A stretch of 64,000 nucleotides of DNA from Fontivivens sp964399735 (lineage in GTDB: Bacteria > Zhuqueibacterota > Zhuqueibacteria > Residuimicrobiales > Krinioviventaceae). Below, one piece after another: positions 26,616 to 35,076 of this stretch. The notes beneath the pieces were generated by a model that saw only the letters and a program-made list of their open reading frames with translations, searched no databases and was not told the DNA's origin. The stretch spans positions 1 through 64,000 of the forward strand of contig CAYNSO010000009.1 in the NCBI GenBank assembly GCA_964399735.1, written 5' to 3'. Position numbers and translations under genes: made by a program. Position 1 is the stretch's first letter. Each line of letters starts with the position of its first letter.

Positions 26616-28379
26616 ATGAAGTGGAAAAGAACGCATACTTGTGGCGAGTTGACCATCAAGTTCAAATCTCAAGCCGTTGTATTAATGGGGTGGGTAGATC
26701 GCCGACGCGATCATGGCGGTTTGATTTTTATAGATTTACGGGATCGTTACGGCATTACACAAATCCAGATCAATCCTGCATCAGCAGCTTATGAAGAAGC
26801 CAAAAAGCTGCGCAATGAATATGTCGTTGCTTTCAAGGGAGTTGTAGAACCTCGCCCGGAAGGGATGACCAATTCCCGATTGAAAACCGGCGAAATAGAA
26901 CTTTTGGCCAATGAAATAGAAATTTTAAATTTCTCGGAAACGCCGCCAATTCCCATCAGCGGCGAAATCAACGCCTCGGAAGATTTACGTTTAAAATATC
27001 GCTATCTTGATCTGCGCCGGGCCGAAATGCAAAAAAATATGATTATTCGTCATAAAACCGCGCAGATTGTCCGCACTTATTTGAATGAACAAAATTTTTT
27101 AGAAATAGAAACACCTTATTTAATGAAAAGCACCCCGGAAGGCGCCAGAGATTTTTTGGTGCCCAGCCGCATCTGGAAAGGCAAGTTTTACGCGTTACCA
27201 CAATCTCCACAGCAGTATAAACAGCTTTTAATGGTTTCCGGATACGATCGTTATTTCCAGATTGTCCGCTGTTTCCGTGATGAAGATCTGCGCGCCGACC
27301 GCCAGCCAGAATTTACCCAGATCGATATGGAATTGTCCTTTATCGACGAAGAAGACATATTTGTTATTATGGAAGGTTTAATAGCCCGGATTATGAAACA
27401 GGTGTTGGATATTACCATTGAAACACCGTTACAACGCATTCCCTATAAAACCGCAATGGAAAAATATGGCGTCGACCGGCCGGATTTACGCTTTGGTATG
27501 GAAATAACCAATATATCTTTACTGGTTGAGCATTGTGATTTTAATGTTTTTTCACAAACAGTCAAAGCCGGTCATCTTGTTGCCGGAATATGTGTGCCGG
27601 GAGGCAGCAAGTTTTCGCGTAAACAAATTGACGACCTGACCAACTGGAGCAAAGAGCAGGGCGCAAAAGGGCTGGTTGCAATCAAGGTCAAAGGCGATGA
27701 CTGGGACAGCCCCCTGGATAAATTTTTCAGCGACGAACAGCGCAAACAAATAGTTAAAACCTGCAGCGCCCAGGATGGCGATTTGTTGTTGTTTGTTGCC
27801 GATGTTAAAAAAGCCGCTTTGTCTTTGTTAGGCGACCTGCGCCTGAAAATTGCCCGTGAACAGAATATGATACGCTCTGATGTATACAAGCTTGCCTGGG
27901 TTGTTGATTTTCCCCTGTTTGAATATAGCCCGGAAGAAGGACGTTGGGTAGCTTGTCATCATCCTTTTACTTCGCCGGTACCAGAGGATGAGCATAAATT
28001 ACTGACCGACCCGGAACACGTCAGCGCCCGCGCCTATGACCTGATATTGAACGGCATGGAAATAGCCGGAGGCAGCATTCGTATTGCCAATTCCGAATTG
28101 CAGGCCAAAATGTTCACCGCACTGGGTATAAGCGACCACGAAGCGCAAAGCAAGTTTGGCTTTTTACTGGAAGCGCTTAAATATGGCGCACCACCTCATG
28201 GCGGCATTGCCTTTGGATTTGACCGGCTGATAATGATCCTGGCTGGAACCAGTTCCATTCGCGATGTTATTGCCTTTCCCAAAACCGCAACTGCGTCTTC
28301 ACTTATGGATGGTTCACCATCCTCAGTCAAAAGTGAACAATTGCTGGAATTGGGTCTGCGATTGTATGAAGGCATATAA
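26616..28379 (+). CDS. aspS: Aspartyl-tRNA synthetase
   Basis: A 587-residue class II synthetase of bacterial type. The OB-fold anticodon domain begins MKWKRTHTCGELT. Then come motif 2 (FRDEDLRADRQPEFTQIDME), the bacterial GAD insertion (about residues 290-420) and motif 3 (GIAFGFDRLIMIL). It charges tRNA-Asp; whether it also charges tRNA-Asn cannot be told by eye. I use the ATG at 26616 because an upstream in-frame start would place the preceding terminator inside the gene. The next gene starts 95 bases later. Confidence 0.97.
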   Translation: MKWKRTHTCGELTIKFKSQAVVLMGWVDRRRDHGGLIFIDLRDRYGITQIQINPASAAYEEAKKLRNEYVVAFKGVVEPRPEGMTNSRLKTGEIELLANEIEILNFSETPPIPISGEINASEDLRLKYRYLDLRRAEMQKNMIIRHKTAQIVRTYLNEQNFLEIETPYLMKSTPEGARDFLVPSRIWKGKFYALPQSPQQYKQLLMVSGYDRYFQIVRCFRDEDLRADRQPEFTQIDMELSFIDEEDIFVIMEGLIARIMKQVLDITIETPLQRIPYKTAMEKYGVDRPDLRFGMEITNISLLVEHCDFNVFSQTVKAGHLVAGICVPGGSKFSRKQIDDLTNWSKEQGAKGLVAIKVKGDDWDSPLDKFFSDEQRKQIVKTCSAQDGDLLLFVADVKKAALSLLGDLRLKIAREQNMIRSDVYKLAWVVDFPLFEYSPEEGRWVACHHPFTSPVPEDEHKLLTDPEHVSARAYDLILNGMEIAGGSIRIANSELQAKMFTALGISDHEAQSKFGFLLEALKYGAPPHGGIAFGFDRLIMILAGTSSIRDVIAFPKTATASSLMDGSPSSVKSEQLLELGLRLYEGI

Positions 28380-28474
28380 TTTAGATAAAAATAGTTTTTT
28401 TGTTATTGTAATTCGTTATATTGTAATTAAAGAATCGTATTTATAAAATTAACCTGTTGCATTGTGGGGTAAAA

Positions 28475-29080
28475 ATGGAAAAAAAGATGAATACACGCAT
28501 CCTGATCATTGATGATGACGTTCAATTACGCAAGCTGCTCGGCGCTTTTATCCGGGAATTACAATACAAGGTAGAAACTTCGGAAAATGTTCAGCAGGCC
28601 ATAGATTTAATAAAACAAAATGGTTACGATATTATTATTACCGATAAAAATATGGAAGGCCTGAATGGCAACATTGAGGGAGGAATGGATATTTTACGGT
28701 ATGTAAATAAAAATTTGCAAACCACAGAAGTCATTATGATGACCGGCTATGCATCAATTGATACTGCAATTGAAGCCATGAAATTAGGGGCTTTTGATTA
28801 TATTATGAAACCGTTTGAATTACAGAATCTGGAAAAAAAGATTAACCGTATTCTGGAGTATAAAAAACTATTAAAAAAAGAAGGCACCCTTATTACCTAT
28901 AAAACCTTACATAATGAAATTCTGGAATTACTTAAAAAAGAACATAACCTGAATAATGATGAATTGCACGCTCTTTTGCAATCTGTCGATGAAAAAATCG
29001 ACAAATTTTTCACAGCTCAAAAAAATTGGAATTTGTCCTGGTTCAATATAAAAAAGGACGAAAAAGCCAAACGTAACTAG
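28475..29080 (+). CDS. Response-regulator receiver protein
   Basis: A 201-residue protein when started at the ATG at 28475 (GGGG upstream; a TTG at 28457 is less likely). A receiver domain fills residues 1-125: the acidic pair in ILIIDDDVQ, the phospho-acceptor Asp in IIITDKNMEG, Thr in MMTGYAS and Lys in IMKPFE. The loop after the phospho-site (GLNGNIEGGMD) is longer than usual. The C-terminal ~75 residues are charged and helical, with no DNA-binding or enzyme domain recognised. No histidine kinase is nearby, so it is an orphan whose partners are unknown. Confidence 0.9.
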   Translation: MEKKMNTRILIIDDDVQLRKLLGAFIRELQYKVETSENVQQAIDLIKQNGYDIIITDKNMEGLNGNIEGGMDILRYVNKNLQTTEVIMMTGYASIDTAIEAMKLGAFDYIMKPFELQNLEKKINRILEYKKLLKKEGTLITYKTLHNEILELLKKEHNLNNDELHALLQSVDEKIDKFFTAQKNWNLSWFNIKKDEKAKRN

Positions 29081-29119
29081 TATTTAACAAAACATTAAAG
29101 CCACAAACATTGAATCGCT

Positions 29120-30067
29120 ATGTATTTTTTCAAGAAAAATCTGTCTGCAAAAACATTTATCAGTTGCCTTGTTATTCTTTTTATTCCGGCGTTTGCCGGG
29201 CACAGTTTATTTCTGGAGAGTAATAACCTGGTTAGCCAGTTGAGTCCATCACCCTTTTTATATTTTACCGGCAACACTATGGTTTTTTTGGTAGAAAAAA
29301 AGAGCCAGCAGTTTTTTATTTTACAGGTAAACGATTCATCGTTTACTGTAATAAAACAATATACCTGTTCAACCGGCAAAGTAAGCGGCAATAAATATCA
29401 AGCCGGTGATTTAAAAACACCTGAAGGTGTCTATTTTATCAGAGAAGAAAAGGATAGTACCAGGCTGGCATTGATATATGGAGCCGGCGCTTTTGTTCTG
29501 GATTATCCTAATGTTTTTGATGAAATCAATAACAAGAACGGGCATGGAATTTGGATTCACGGCACCAATGAACCGGAAAGAATTAAAAATTCAAACGACA
29601 CCCAGGGATGTGTAGTTTTGAACAATGAAGACTATATTGATTTGGGACAGTATGTAAAATTACACATTACCCCGGTTTTAATTGTTGACGAGTTGTTGTA
29701 TCGCCAAAAACAGTTTATCAATCATGATAAAAACAATGTTTTATCCTTTCTTTCAAGTTGGCAGAAAAGCTGGCAAGAGCGAGATATTGAAGCTTATATG
29801 GAATGTTATGACCGCTCCTTTAAATTGAATTACATGAACTGGCAGGAATACAAAAAATATAAAAATTATATATTTAATTCGACCCAAAATATTCAAGTAC
29901 AATTAACAAATTTTCAAATATTATTTGAGATGGAACATTATGTAATAAATTTTAATCAGACCTATAAAGCTGATGATTATGTTGATTATGGAATTAAACA
30001 GCTATATTTAGTAAAGCGCAATGATAAATACCAGATCATCAAAGAAGTTTGGACAGAACTGGATTAA
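29120..30067 (+). CDS. YkuD (L,D-transpeptidase fold) protein with C-terminal NTF2-like domain, Csd6/Pgp2-like
   Basis: A 315-residue exported protein with a signal sequence (residues 10-28). The YkuD domain shows KTPEGVYFI, GHGIWIHGT (His147) and TQGCVVL (Cys164). The Arg that follows the catalytic Cys in most L,D-transpeptidases is Val here, as expected for the divergent Csd6/DpaA-type branch. Residues ~205-315 (FLSSWQKSWQERDIEAYMEC ... NDKYQIIKEVW) look like an NTF2-like domain. YkuD plus NTF2 is the architecture of Helicobacter Csd6 and Campylobacter Pgp2, L,D-carboxypeptidases that trim tetrapeptides to tripeptides to set helical shape. Two genes downstream lies a Csd4/Pgp1-like enzyme acting on tripeptides, which supports this reading. 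Confidence 0.83.
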   Translation: MYFFKKNLSAKTFISCLVILFIPAFAGHSLFLESNNLVSQLSPSPFLYFTGNTMVFLVEKKSQQFFILQVNDSSFTVIKQYTCSTGKVSGNKYQAGDLKTPEGVYFIREEKDSTRLALIYGAGAFVLDYPNVFDEINNKNGHGIWIHGTNEPERIKNSNDTQGCVVLNNEDYIDLGQYVKLHITPVLIVDELLYRQKQFINHDKNNVLSFLSSWQKSWQERDIEAYMECYDRSFKLNYMNWQEYKKYKNYIFNSTQNIQVQLTNFQILFEMEHYVINFNQTYKADDYVDYGIKQLYLVKRNDKYQIIKEVWTELD

Positions 30068-30099
30068 CCGCTATATCACAATCAAGCTGGTAAAATTCA

Positions 30100-30786
30100 A
30101 TGAGACAAGAATTACTGACAATTTTATTTATCCGCAGCTCGTATAAAATTAGAAAAATTCACCTGCCTTTTATTTATTACAAATTGATAAAATTCCTGGT
30201 GTTTTTGTTTTTGTTGTTTTTTATAGCCCTTGCCGTTACTGTAATTGTTGTAAAACGCCAGAATACGCAATTAAAACAACAACTGGTTCGTAACGAAGAG
30301 CAATATAAAATATTATATTCAGAACCAATAAAATACAAAGGACCGGAAACTCCGCCAAAGCAAGTTTCAGAGAACACTGATGAACTGGCAACACCGCCTG
30401 CTTTTACGCCAATAGACTCAAACCTGGTATCCATTCAAGACTTGCAAATTATCAAAGTTGATGACAATAATATTTCAATCACCTTCAAGCTCACCAATAC
30501 CCAACGAGGCTCTTCTCCGCAACAAGGCTACCTGATAGTCGGAGCTTTTCCAGAACCATTACAAGCACAAGCTGGCGTATTGTTTCCACAGGCAGTAAAA
30601 ATTGATCAAGGCTTTAATGCAGTAAATATTTCTCAAGGGGATTTTTTTTCAATCAAGTATTTAAAAAATATTACCATAACAATGTTTTCCACAAACGCAT
30701 CGCAGCTGGAAAATCTAATGATCATTATATATTCAAAGAACGGTAATATCATATATCGTAAAGCTGAACGTATCAATGAAAACTAG
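30100..30786 (+). CDS. Single-pass membrane protein between the Csd6-like and Csd4-like genes
   Basis: A 228-residue protein I do not recognise. It has a basic cytoplasmic N-terminus, one membrane helix (about 30-50), a short coiled coil (KRQNTQLKQQLVRNEEQYK), a Pro/Thr-rich linker and a beta-rich extracytoplasmic domain from residue ~105 to the end. Its layout parallels the M23 protein encoded beside the bactofilin. It lies 32 bases after the YkuD gene and overlaps the carboxypeptidase gene by 11 bases, so it is translationally coupled to it. A scaffold holding the trimming enzymes at the membrane is a reasonable guess only. Confidence 0.8.
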   Translation: MRQELLTILFIRSSYKIRKIHLPFIYYKLIKFLVFLFLLFFIALAVTVIVVKRQNTQLKQQLVRNEEQYKILYSEPIKYKGPETPPKQVSENTDELATPPAFTPIDSNLVSIQDLQIIKVDDNNISITFKLTNTQRGSSPQQGYLIVGAFPEPLQAQAGVLFPQAVKIDQGFNAVNISQGDFFSIKYLKNITITMFSTNASQLENLMIIIYSKNGNIIYRKAERINEN

Positions 30787-32560
30787 TCTATCAACTGATG
30801 CATTGCTGCTCTTGTTGTTATTGTTGCCATTATCACTTTTTTCAGCAGAAAAAAGAGGTTTGATTCATGACATATATTTTAAAAATACACCTTATGAATT
30901 AAATGTTTATAAAATAATCGGGCGTATACCCAACAAAACCATGCTGGTTATTGGAGGAATTCAGGGCGATGAGCCAACCGGCTACCTGGCTGCGGATCAT
31001 TATGTTGATTTAGAGCTGGAAAAAGGCGCTTTAATCATGGTGCCGCGCGCGAATTTTAATACAATCATTCAAAACGCCCGCGCTTTAAATGGCGATATGA
31101 ATCGCAAGTTTACTCCGCACAAGCAGGAACAAAGTTATGAAGAAAAAATTGTCGAAATTCTCAAAGGATTGATAGCGCAATCCGATGTTTTGCTTAATTT
31201 GCATGAAGGTTCGGGATTTTATTGTGACAAATGGATTTCCGATCAGCAAAACCCCTTGCGGTATGGCCAGTCGATCATTGCCGATATTGCAGTTTACTAT
31301 AACCAGGATTCCACACAAACGCTAAACCTGGAAGAAATCGCCCAGGAAGTGATTGTTAATGTAAACAAGAAAATTATCAACGAGCAACATTATTTTCATT
31401 TTAACAACCACAACACATTTTCACGGGAAACCAGGCATGCAGAACAACGCACATCAGCTACATTTTATGCTTTATCCAATTTTGGCATTCCGGCGTTTGG
31501 AATAGAGTCCTCCAAAAGTATTTTCGATATTGAAACCAAAGTTCGCCACCAGATATGGATAATTAATGAGTTTATGCGTCTCTTTGATATTGTCCCCGAA
31601 GTGCCTCGCCTCTACCTGGATTATCCTGAATTAAAGTTTCTGGTTATAACTGTAAATGATAATAAATCAGAAATAGTTCCAAACAATAAAACACTTTACC
31701 TCAAAAAAGGCGATGTTATTGAAATTGACCATATTGAAGCAAATTATAAAAGAGGTTTGTCAGTTGATGTGCTGGAATATGGCACATTAAATGATTTAAA
31801 AACCAGACTTGTCGTTACCAAATCGACAATGATCAATGTAAAAAAGGACAAGTTTTTATGTGGCGGAATTAAAGTTGTTGTGAATGATGATCAGCCGGTT
31901 GAACAAACATCTTATCCATACCTTGTTCTGGATATTAACGGCAATATTGAAGTTTTTGATAATCAAAAGAACATTGTAATTAAAAGCGGCGATATAATCA
32001 AATTGATTGATACTGTGCCATCCTCAAAAGTTAATAAAAAGATAAGAATGAATTTATATGGATTTGTTCCGGACAGCTGGATAAACAGCGCCGACGACAG
32101 AAATATAGCCGTTAATACCGGAACGGATTTAATGGCGGATTATGCCGACGGCCAAAATGGACAAGTATATAAAATTCGCATTGAACAAGGAAGAACAATT
32201 TGTTCGGTTTTTAACTTGCAACTGGAACAATCAAAATTAAAGAGTGTAAAAATAAGAAATAAAGATCATGTTTATACTGTTATCAATGGAGAAACTATCC
32301 AATTTAAAGAAACGGAGTCCATTGAGATAATCGGTATCGAAACCAGCGAATATGCCACCAGCGCTCAGGATAAAACTATCAAGGTTAATTTTAAAGGGTA
32401 TGTGGGAAGAGGAGATGCTGAAGATCGGCATTTAATTATCCCTCTTGATAATAACTTGTTAAAGGAATACTCGATTAACAAGCAGGGGCGGGTGTATCCT
32501 GTGGTTGTAACCGAGAAAAAGCAAGAAATGGGAAAAATCTATATTGAAATAACCAATTAA
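30776..32560 (+). CDS. M99-type (Csd4/Pgp1-like) murein peptide carboxypeptidase
   Basis: A 594-residue exported protein with a signal peptide (poly-Leu core, residues 9-23). The zinc site reads GGIQGDEPTG (Gln63, Glu66) and LNLHEGSG (His143). Gln in place of the first His of M14 carboxypeptidases is the hallmark of Helicobacter Csd4 and Campylobacter Pgp1, D,L-carboxypeptidases that cut muropeptide tripeptides to dipeptides. NGDMNRKF and FGIPAFGIESSKS fit the rest of the M14-like fold. The remaining ~350 residues are beta domains, more than in the 438-residue Csd4. It overlaps the preceding gene by 11 bases. The family call rests on these motifs read by eye. Confidence 0.82.
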   Translation: MKTSLSTDALLLLLLLLPLSLFSAEKRGLIHDIYFKNTPYELNVYKIIGRIPNKTMLVIGGIQGDEPTGYLAADHYVDLELEKGALIMVPRANFNTIIQNARALNGDMNRKFTPHKQEQSYEEKIVEILKGLIAQSDVLLNLHEGSGFYCDKWISDQQNPLRYGQSIIADIAVYYNQDSTQTLNLEEIAQEVIVNVNKKIINEQHYFHFNNHNTFSRETRHAEQRTSATFYALSNFGIPAFGIESSKSIFDIETKVRHQIWIINEFMRLFDIVPEVPRLYLDYPELKFLVITVNDNKSEIVPNNKTLYLKKGDVIEIDHIEANYKRGLSVDVLEYGTLNDLKTRLVVTKSTMINVKKDKFLCGGIKVVVNDDQPVEQTSYPYLVLDINGNIEVFDNQKNIVIKSGDIIKLIDTVPSSKVNKKIRMNLYGFVPDSWINSADDRNIAVNTGTDLMADYADGQNGQVYKIRIEQGRTICSVFNLQLEQSKLKSVKIRNKDHVYTVINGETIQFKETESIEIIGIETSEYATSAQDKTIKVNFKGYVGRGDAEDRHLIIPLDNNLLKEYSINKQGRVYPVVVTEKKQEMGKIYIEITN

Positions 32561-32592
32561 AGCCGGAAATATAAAAAAAAAGGATTTTCTTC

Positions 32593-32621
32593 TTGACAAT
32601 TATTTTTATTTTTATTAACAT
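32593..32621 (+). promoter_or_regulatory. Sigma-70-like promoter for the lipoprotein-LysM genes
   Basis: A perfect TTGACA at 32593 and TAACAT at 32616, spaced by 17 bases, lie about 120 bases upstream of the small lipoprotein gene in an AT-rich leader. Confidence 0.6.
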
Positions 32622-32742
32622 AGATCAAATTCTAGAATGATATACAATTAAAAAACAATACTTTCAACATTTTGTTCATTACCAATATATACCCTATAAT
32701 AATAAAGTTTTTAAAAAAGAATCGAAAGGAGGTGTTTGCTTG

Positions 32743-33018
32743 ATGACAGGAAAATTCAAGGGCGTAATAATCCTTGCAGCTATCGCAATTCTTTTTATTT
32801 CTTTTGCTCTGACCGGCTGTGGAGGCCCGAACGAAAAAGAATTAAAAGTGTTGGAGGAAACAAAAGCTGCTGCAATGGCAGCTGAAAGCGCAAAAGCTGA
32901 TTGTGAAAACGAAAAAGCTCAACTGGAAGCACAATTAGCCGCAAAGAATCAAGAGTTAGATAAAATGAAACAGGAATTGGCTGATGTTACAAAACGGCTA
33001 CAAGCCCTGGAACAATAA
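32743..33018 (+). CDS. Small coiled-coil lipoprotein
   Basis: A 91-residue protein with signal peptide and lipobox LTGC, then an Ala/Glu/Lys-rich heptad-repeat coiled coil to the C-terminus (AAESAKADCENEKAQLEAQL onward). It recalls Lpp-like or tether-type lipoproteins, but the C-terminal Lys for wall attachment is absent. A near-perfect AAAGGAGGTG precedes the start, so it should be abundant; a TTG at 32740 is an equally placed alternative start. A LysM protein gene follows 43 bases later; together they may link outer membrane and wall. Confidence 0.85.
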   Translation: MTGKFKGVIILAAIAILFISFALTGCGGPNEKELKVLEETKAAAMAAESAKADCENEKAQLEAQLAAKNQELDKMKQELADVTKRLQALEQ

Positions 33019-33061
33019 CAGTGATATGTATATTAAACTCGAAACCCTTGGAGGGAAACTA

Positions 33062-33913
33062 ATGAAAGTTACAGGTAAAAAATTAATACTCTTTACCTTG
33101 GCTCTTTCAATTTCATTATTATTCGGGGCTTCTTTTTCCTTAGCACAAGAAAAAATGTCTATGGATGAATACAAGGCCCAACTGGCAGATTGGCAGAAAA
33201 GAGAAGCAGATGCCAAAGTTGCCGGTGAAAAATGCGGCGCTGATGTAATAAGCCTGAAAGCTGAAGTTGAAAAAGTACAAGCGGAAACCGATGCTACCTG
33301 GAAAGCAGTTCTTGGAGCTATCGGAACAGATCAAGCCGGCCTTGATGCCTATCGTGCCAGCCTGAAAGACCTGGAAGCACAAGTTGATGGTTTGTTGGCG
33401 CTTTCTCCGGAAGAGTTATACAAGAAACGCGACGAGTTAAAAGCAGCAGAAGAAAAATTAGCCGAGTTGAAAAAAAGTAAAATTTCAGCTTTGACTGAAA
33501 TGCAAAACCTCATTGCAGCGATTGAAGGGAAAATTACCCAGGCAAACAACAAAATGCCCAAAGCTGTTTATGATGAATACAATGTTATTGTAGGCGATTA
33601 TCTGTGGAAAATTTCCGGAAAACAGGAAATCTATAACGATCCGATTCAATGGATGCGTATTTATTCCTACAATAAAAGCCAGATCAAAGATCCTGACCTG
33701 ATTTATCCGCAACAGGTTCTTAAAATTCAGCGCGAAGTTGGTATGGATGAATATCTGGTTGCCAAAGGTGACTATTTACAAAAAATCGCCGCCAACCCCT
33801 CTATTTTAGGTGATCCGGCGTCCTGGACCAAAATTTATGAAAAGAATAAAGACATCATTGGTGATAATGCCAATATGATTTATCCGCACACGGTCCTGGT
33901 AATCCCTAAATGA
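33062..33913 (+). CDS. Exported LysM protein with coiled-coil region
   Basis: A 283-residue protein when started at the ATG at 33062, which has GGAGGG seven bases upstream and gives a clean signal peptide ending at SLAQ. A long charged helical region (residues ~25-165) is followed by two tandem LysM-like units: YNVIVGDYLWKISGKQEIYN ... LIYPQQVLKI and YLVAKGDYLQKIAANPSILG ... MIYPHTVLVI. It should bind peptidoglycan glycan strands in the periplasm. The first unit is the more canonical. It forms a short operon with the preceding lipoprotein and is closed by a strong terminator. Confidence 0.9.
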   Translation: MKVTGKKLILFTLALSISLLFGASFSLAQEKMSMDEYKAQLADWQKREADAKVAGEKCGADVISLKAEVEKVQAETDATWKAVLGAIGTDQAGLDAYRASLKDLEAQVDGLLALSPEELYKKRDELKAAEEKLAELKKSKISALTEMQNLIAAIEGKITQANNKMPKAVYDEYNVIVGDYLWKISGKQEIYNDPIQWMRIYSYNKSQIKDPDLIYPQQVLKIQREVGMDEYLVAKGDYLQKIAANPSILGDPASWTKIYEKNKDIIGDNANMIYPHTVLVIPK

Positions 33914-33985
33914 TAAGGTAAGGTATTCATGTTGCCGGTTACGGTAAAACCGAAAAACAGCAACTGTATTTACCTGGTTTTTTAT

Positions 33986-34022
33986 AAACTCTCGGCCTTT
34001 ATTCAAGGCCGGGAGTTTTTTT
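33986..34022 (+). terminator. Rho-independent terminator after the LysM gene
   Basis: A 14-pair stem (AAACTCTCGGCCTT/AAGGCCGGGAGTTT, one G-U) with loop TATTC and a run of seven Ts. Confidence 0.88.
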
Positions 34023-34093
34023 ATTAAGAGCTTGCTCCTTCAAGCATAATTCTGGTTATTAACTGCAACCGGCAAAGGAGAGAAAAGAAAAGT

Positions 34094-35074
34094 TTGAATA
34101 ATTCTTCTGTAGATGAAAAAAAGATATTGTTACGTGGCATAGATCCTTTGGCTTTTTTTGGCGCCCAGGATAAAAATTTAAAGGTTCTTGAAACTGTTCT
34201 TAAAAGCAGCATCATTGCTCGCGGGGATGAAATCATTTTACGCGGCCAGCGTTCACAAACCGAGCGTGCAGAACGTATTATCACCGAATTGCTGCACATG
34301 ACCAACCGTAATGGTTATATAACAAGCGATGACATTGAAACGGTTGGCAGGTTAACCGATGATCCCGGCGCTGCCGTTAAGCCGCCGGAAGATTTGGATT
34401 CTATAGTTTTGTATACCAAACATGGGTATATAAAGCCCAAAACCGAAGGTCAGATACGATATTTTGAATCCAGTAAAGCGAATGAAATTGTATGTGCCAT
34501 AGGCCCGGCAGGAACAGGGAAAACTTATCTGGCCGTAGCAATTGCTGTTTCTTATTTACGTGAAAAAAAGGTAGACCGCATTGTTCTTTGCCGACCGGCA
34601 GTTGAAGCCGGCGAAAGCCTGGGGTTTTTACCAGGAGATTATCGGGAAAAAGTAGACCCCTATTTTCAACCCCTCTACGACGCTCTTTTTGATATGGTGC
34701 CAACCGACAAGCTGAACAAGCAGATGGAGGCTAATATTATTGAAGTCGCTCCGCTGGCCTTTATGCGGGGACGTACCCTGAACAATTGCTTTGTAATTCT
34801 TGATGAAGCACAAAATTCCACAACCGCGCAAATGAAAATGTTTCTTACCCGGCTCGGCGCCAATTCCCGCGCAATTATCACCGGCGATATAACGCAAATT
34901 GATTTGCCACCCAAGACTGAATCCGGCCTGGTGCAAATTCAGTCTATATTAAAAGGTGTAGATGGCATAGATTTTATTTACCTCGCTGACCGCGATGTGG
35001 TTCGGCATCCATTGGTACGAAAAATTATTAATGCTTATGAAAATTATGCAAATAATGGGAATCGTCAATCTTAA
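34094..35074 (+). CDS. phoH: PhoH-like ATPase
   Basis: A 326-residue protein of the PhoH/YbeZ type: an N-terminal KH-like segment, then a P-loop domain with GPAGTGKTYLAVAIA, LCRPAVEAGESLGFLPG and VILDEAQNST (Walker B), and ITGDITQIDLP. It is an RNA-linked ATPase that works with YbeY in ribosomal RNA handling. Start is a TTG with AGGAG 13 bases upstream. The pgpH gene follows by 2 bases and ybeY comes next, a widely conserved order. Confidence 0.94.
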   Translation: MNNSSVDEKKILLRGIDPLAFFGAQDKNLKVLETVLKSSIIARGDEIILRGQRSQTERAERIITELLHMTNRNGYITSDDIETVGRLTDDPGAAVKPPEDLDSIVLYTKHGYIKPKTEGQIRYFESSKANEIVCAIGPAGTGKTYLAVAIAVSYLREKKVDRIVLCRPAVEAGESLGFLPGDYREKVDPYFQPLYDALFDMVPTDKLNKQMEANIIEVAPLAFMRGRTLNNCFVILDEAQNSTTAQMKMFLTRLGANSRAIITGDITQIDLPPKTESGLVQIQSILKGVDGIDFIYLADRDVVRHPLVRKIINAYENYANNGNRQS

Positions 35075-35076
35075 AA

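Noticed and set aside
26641..26680. Possible tRNA T-arm (GTTCAAATC)
   Set aside because: The bases are coding for AspRS and no acceptor or anticodon stem can be drawn around them.
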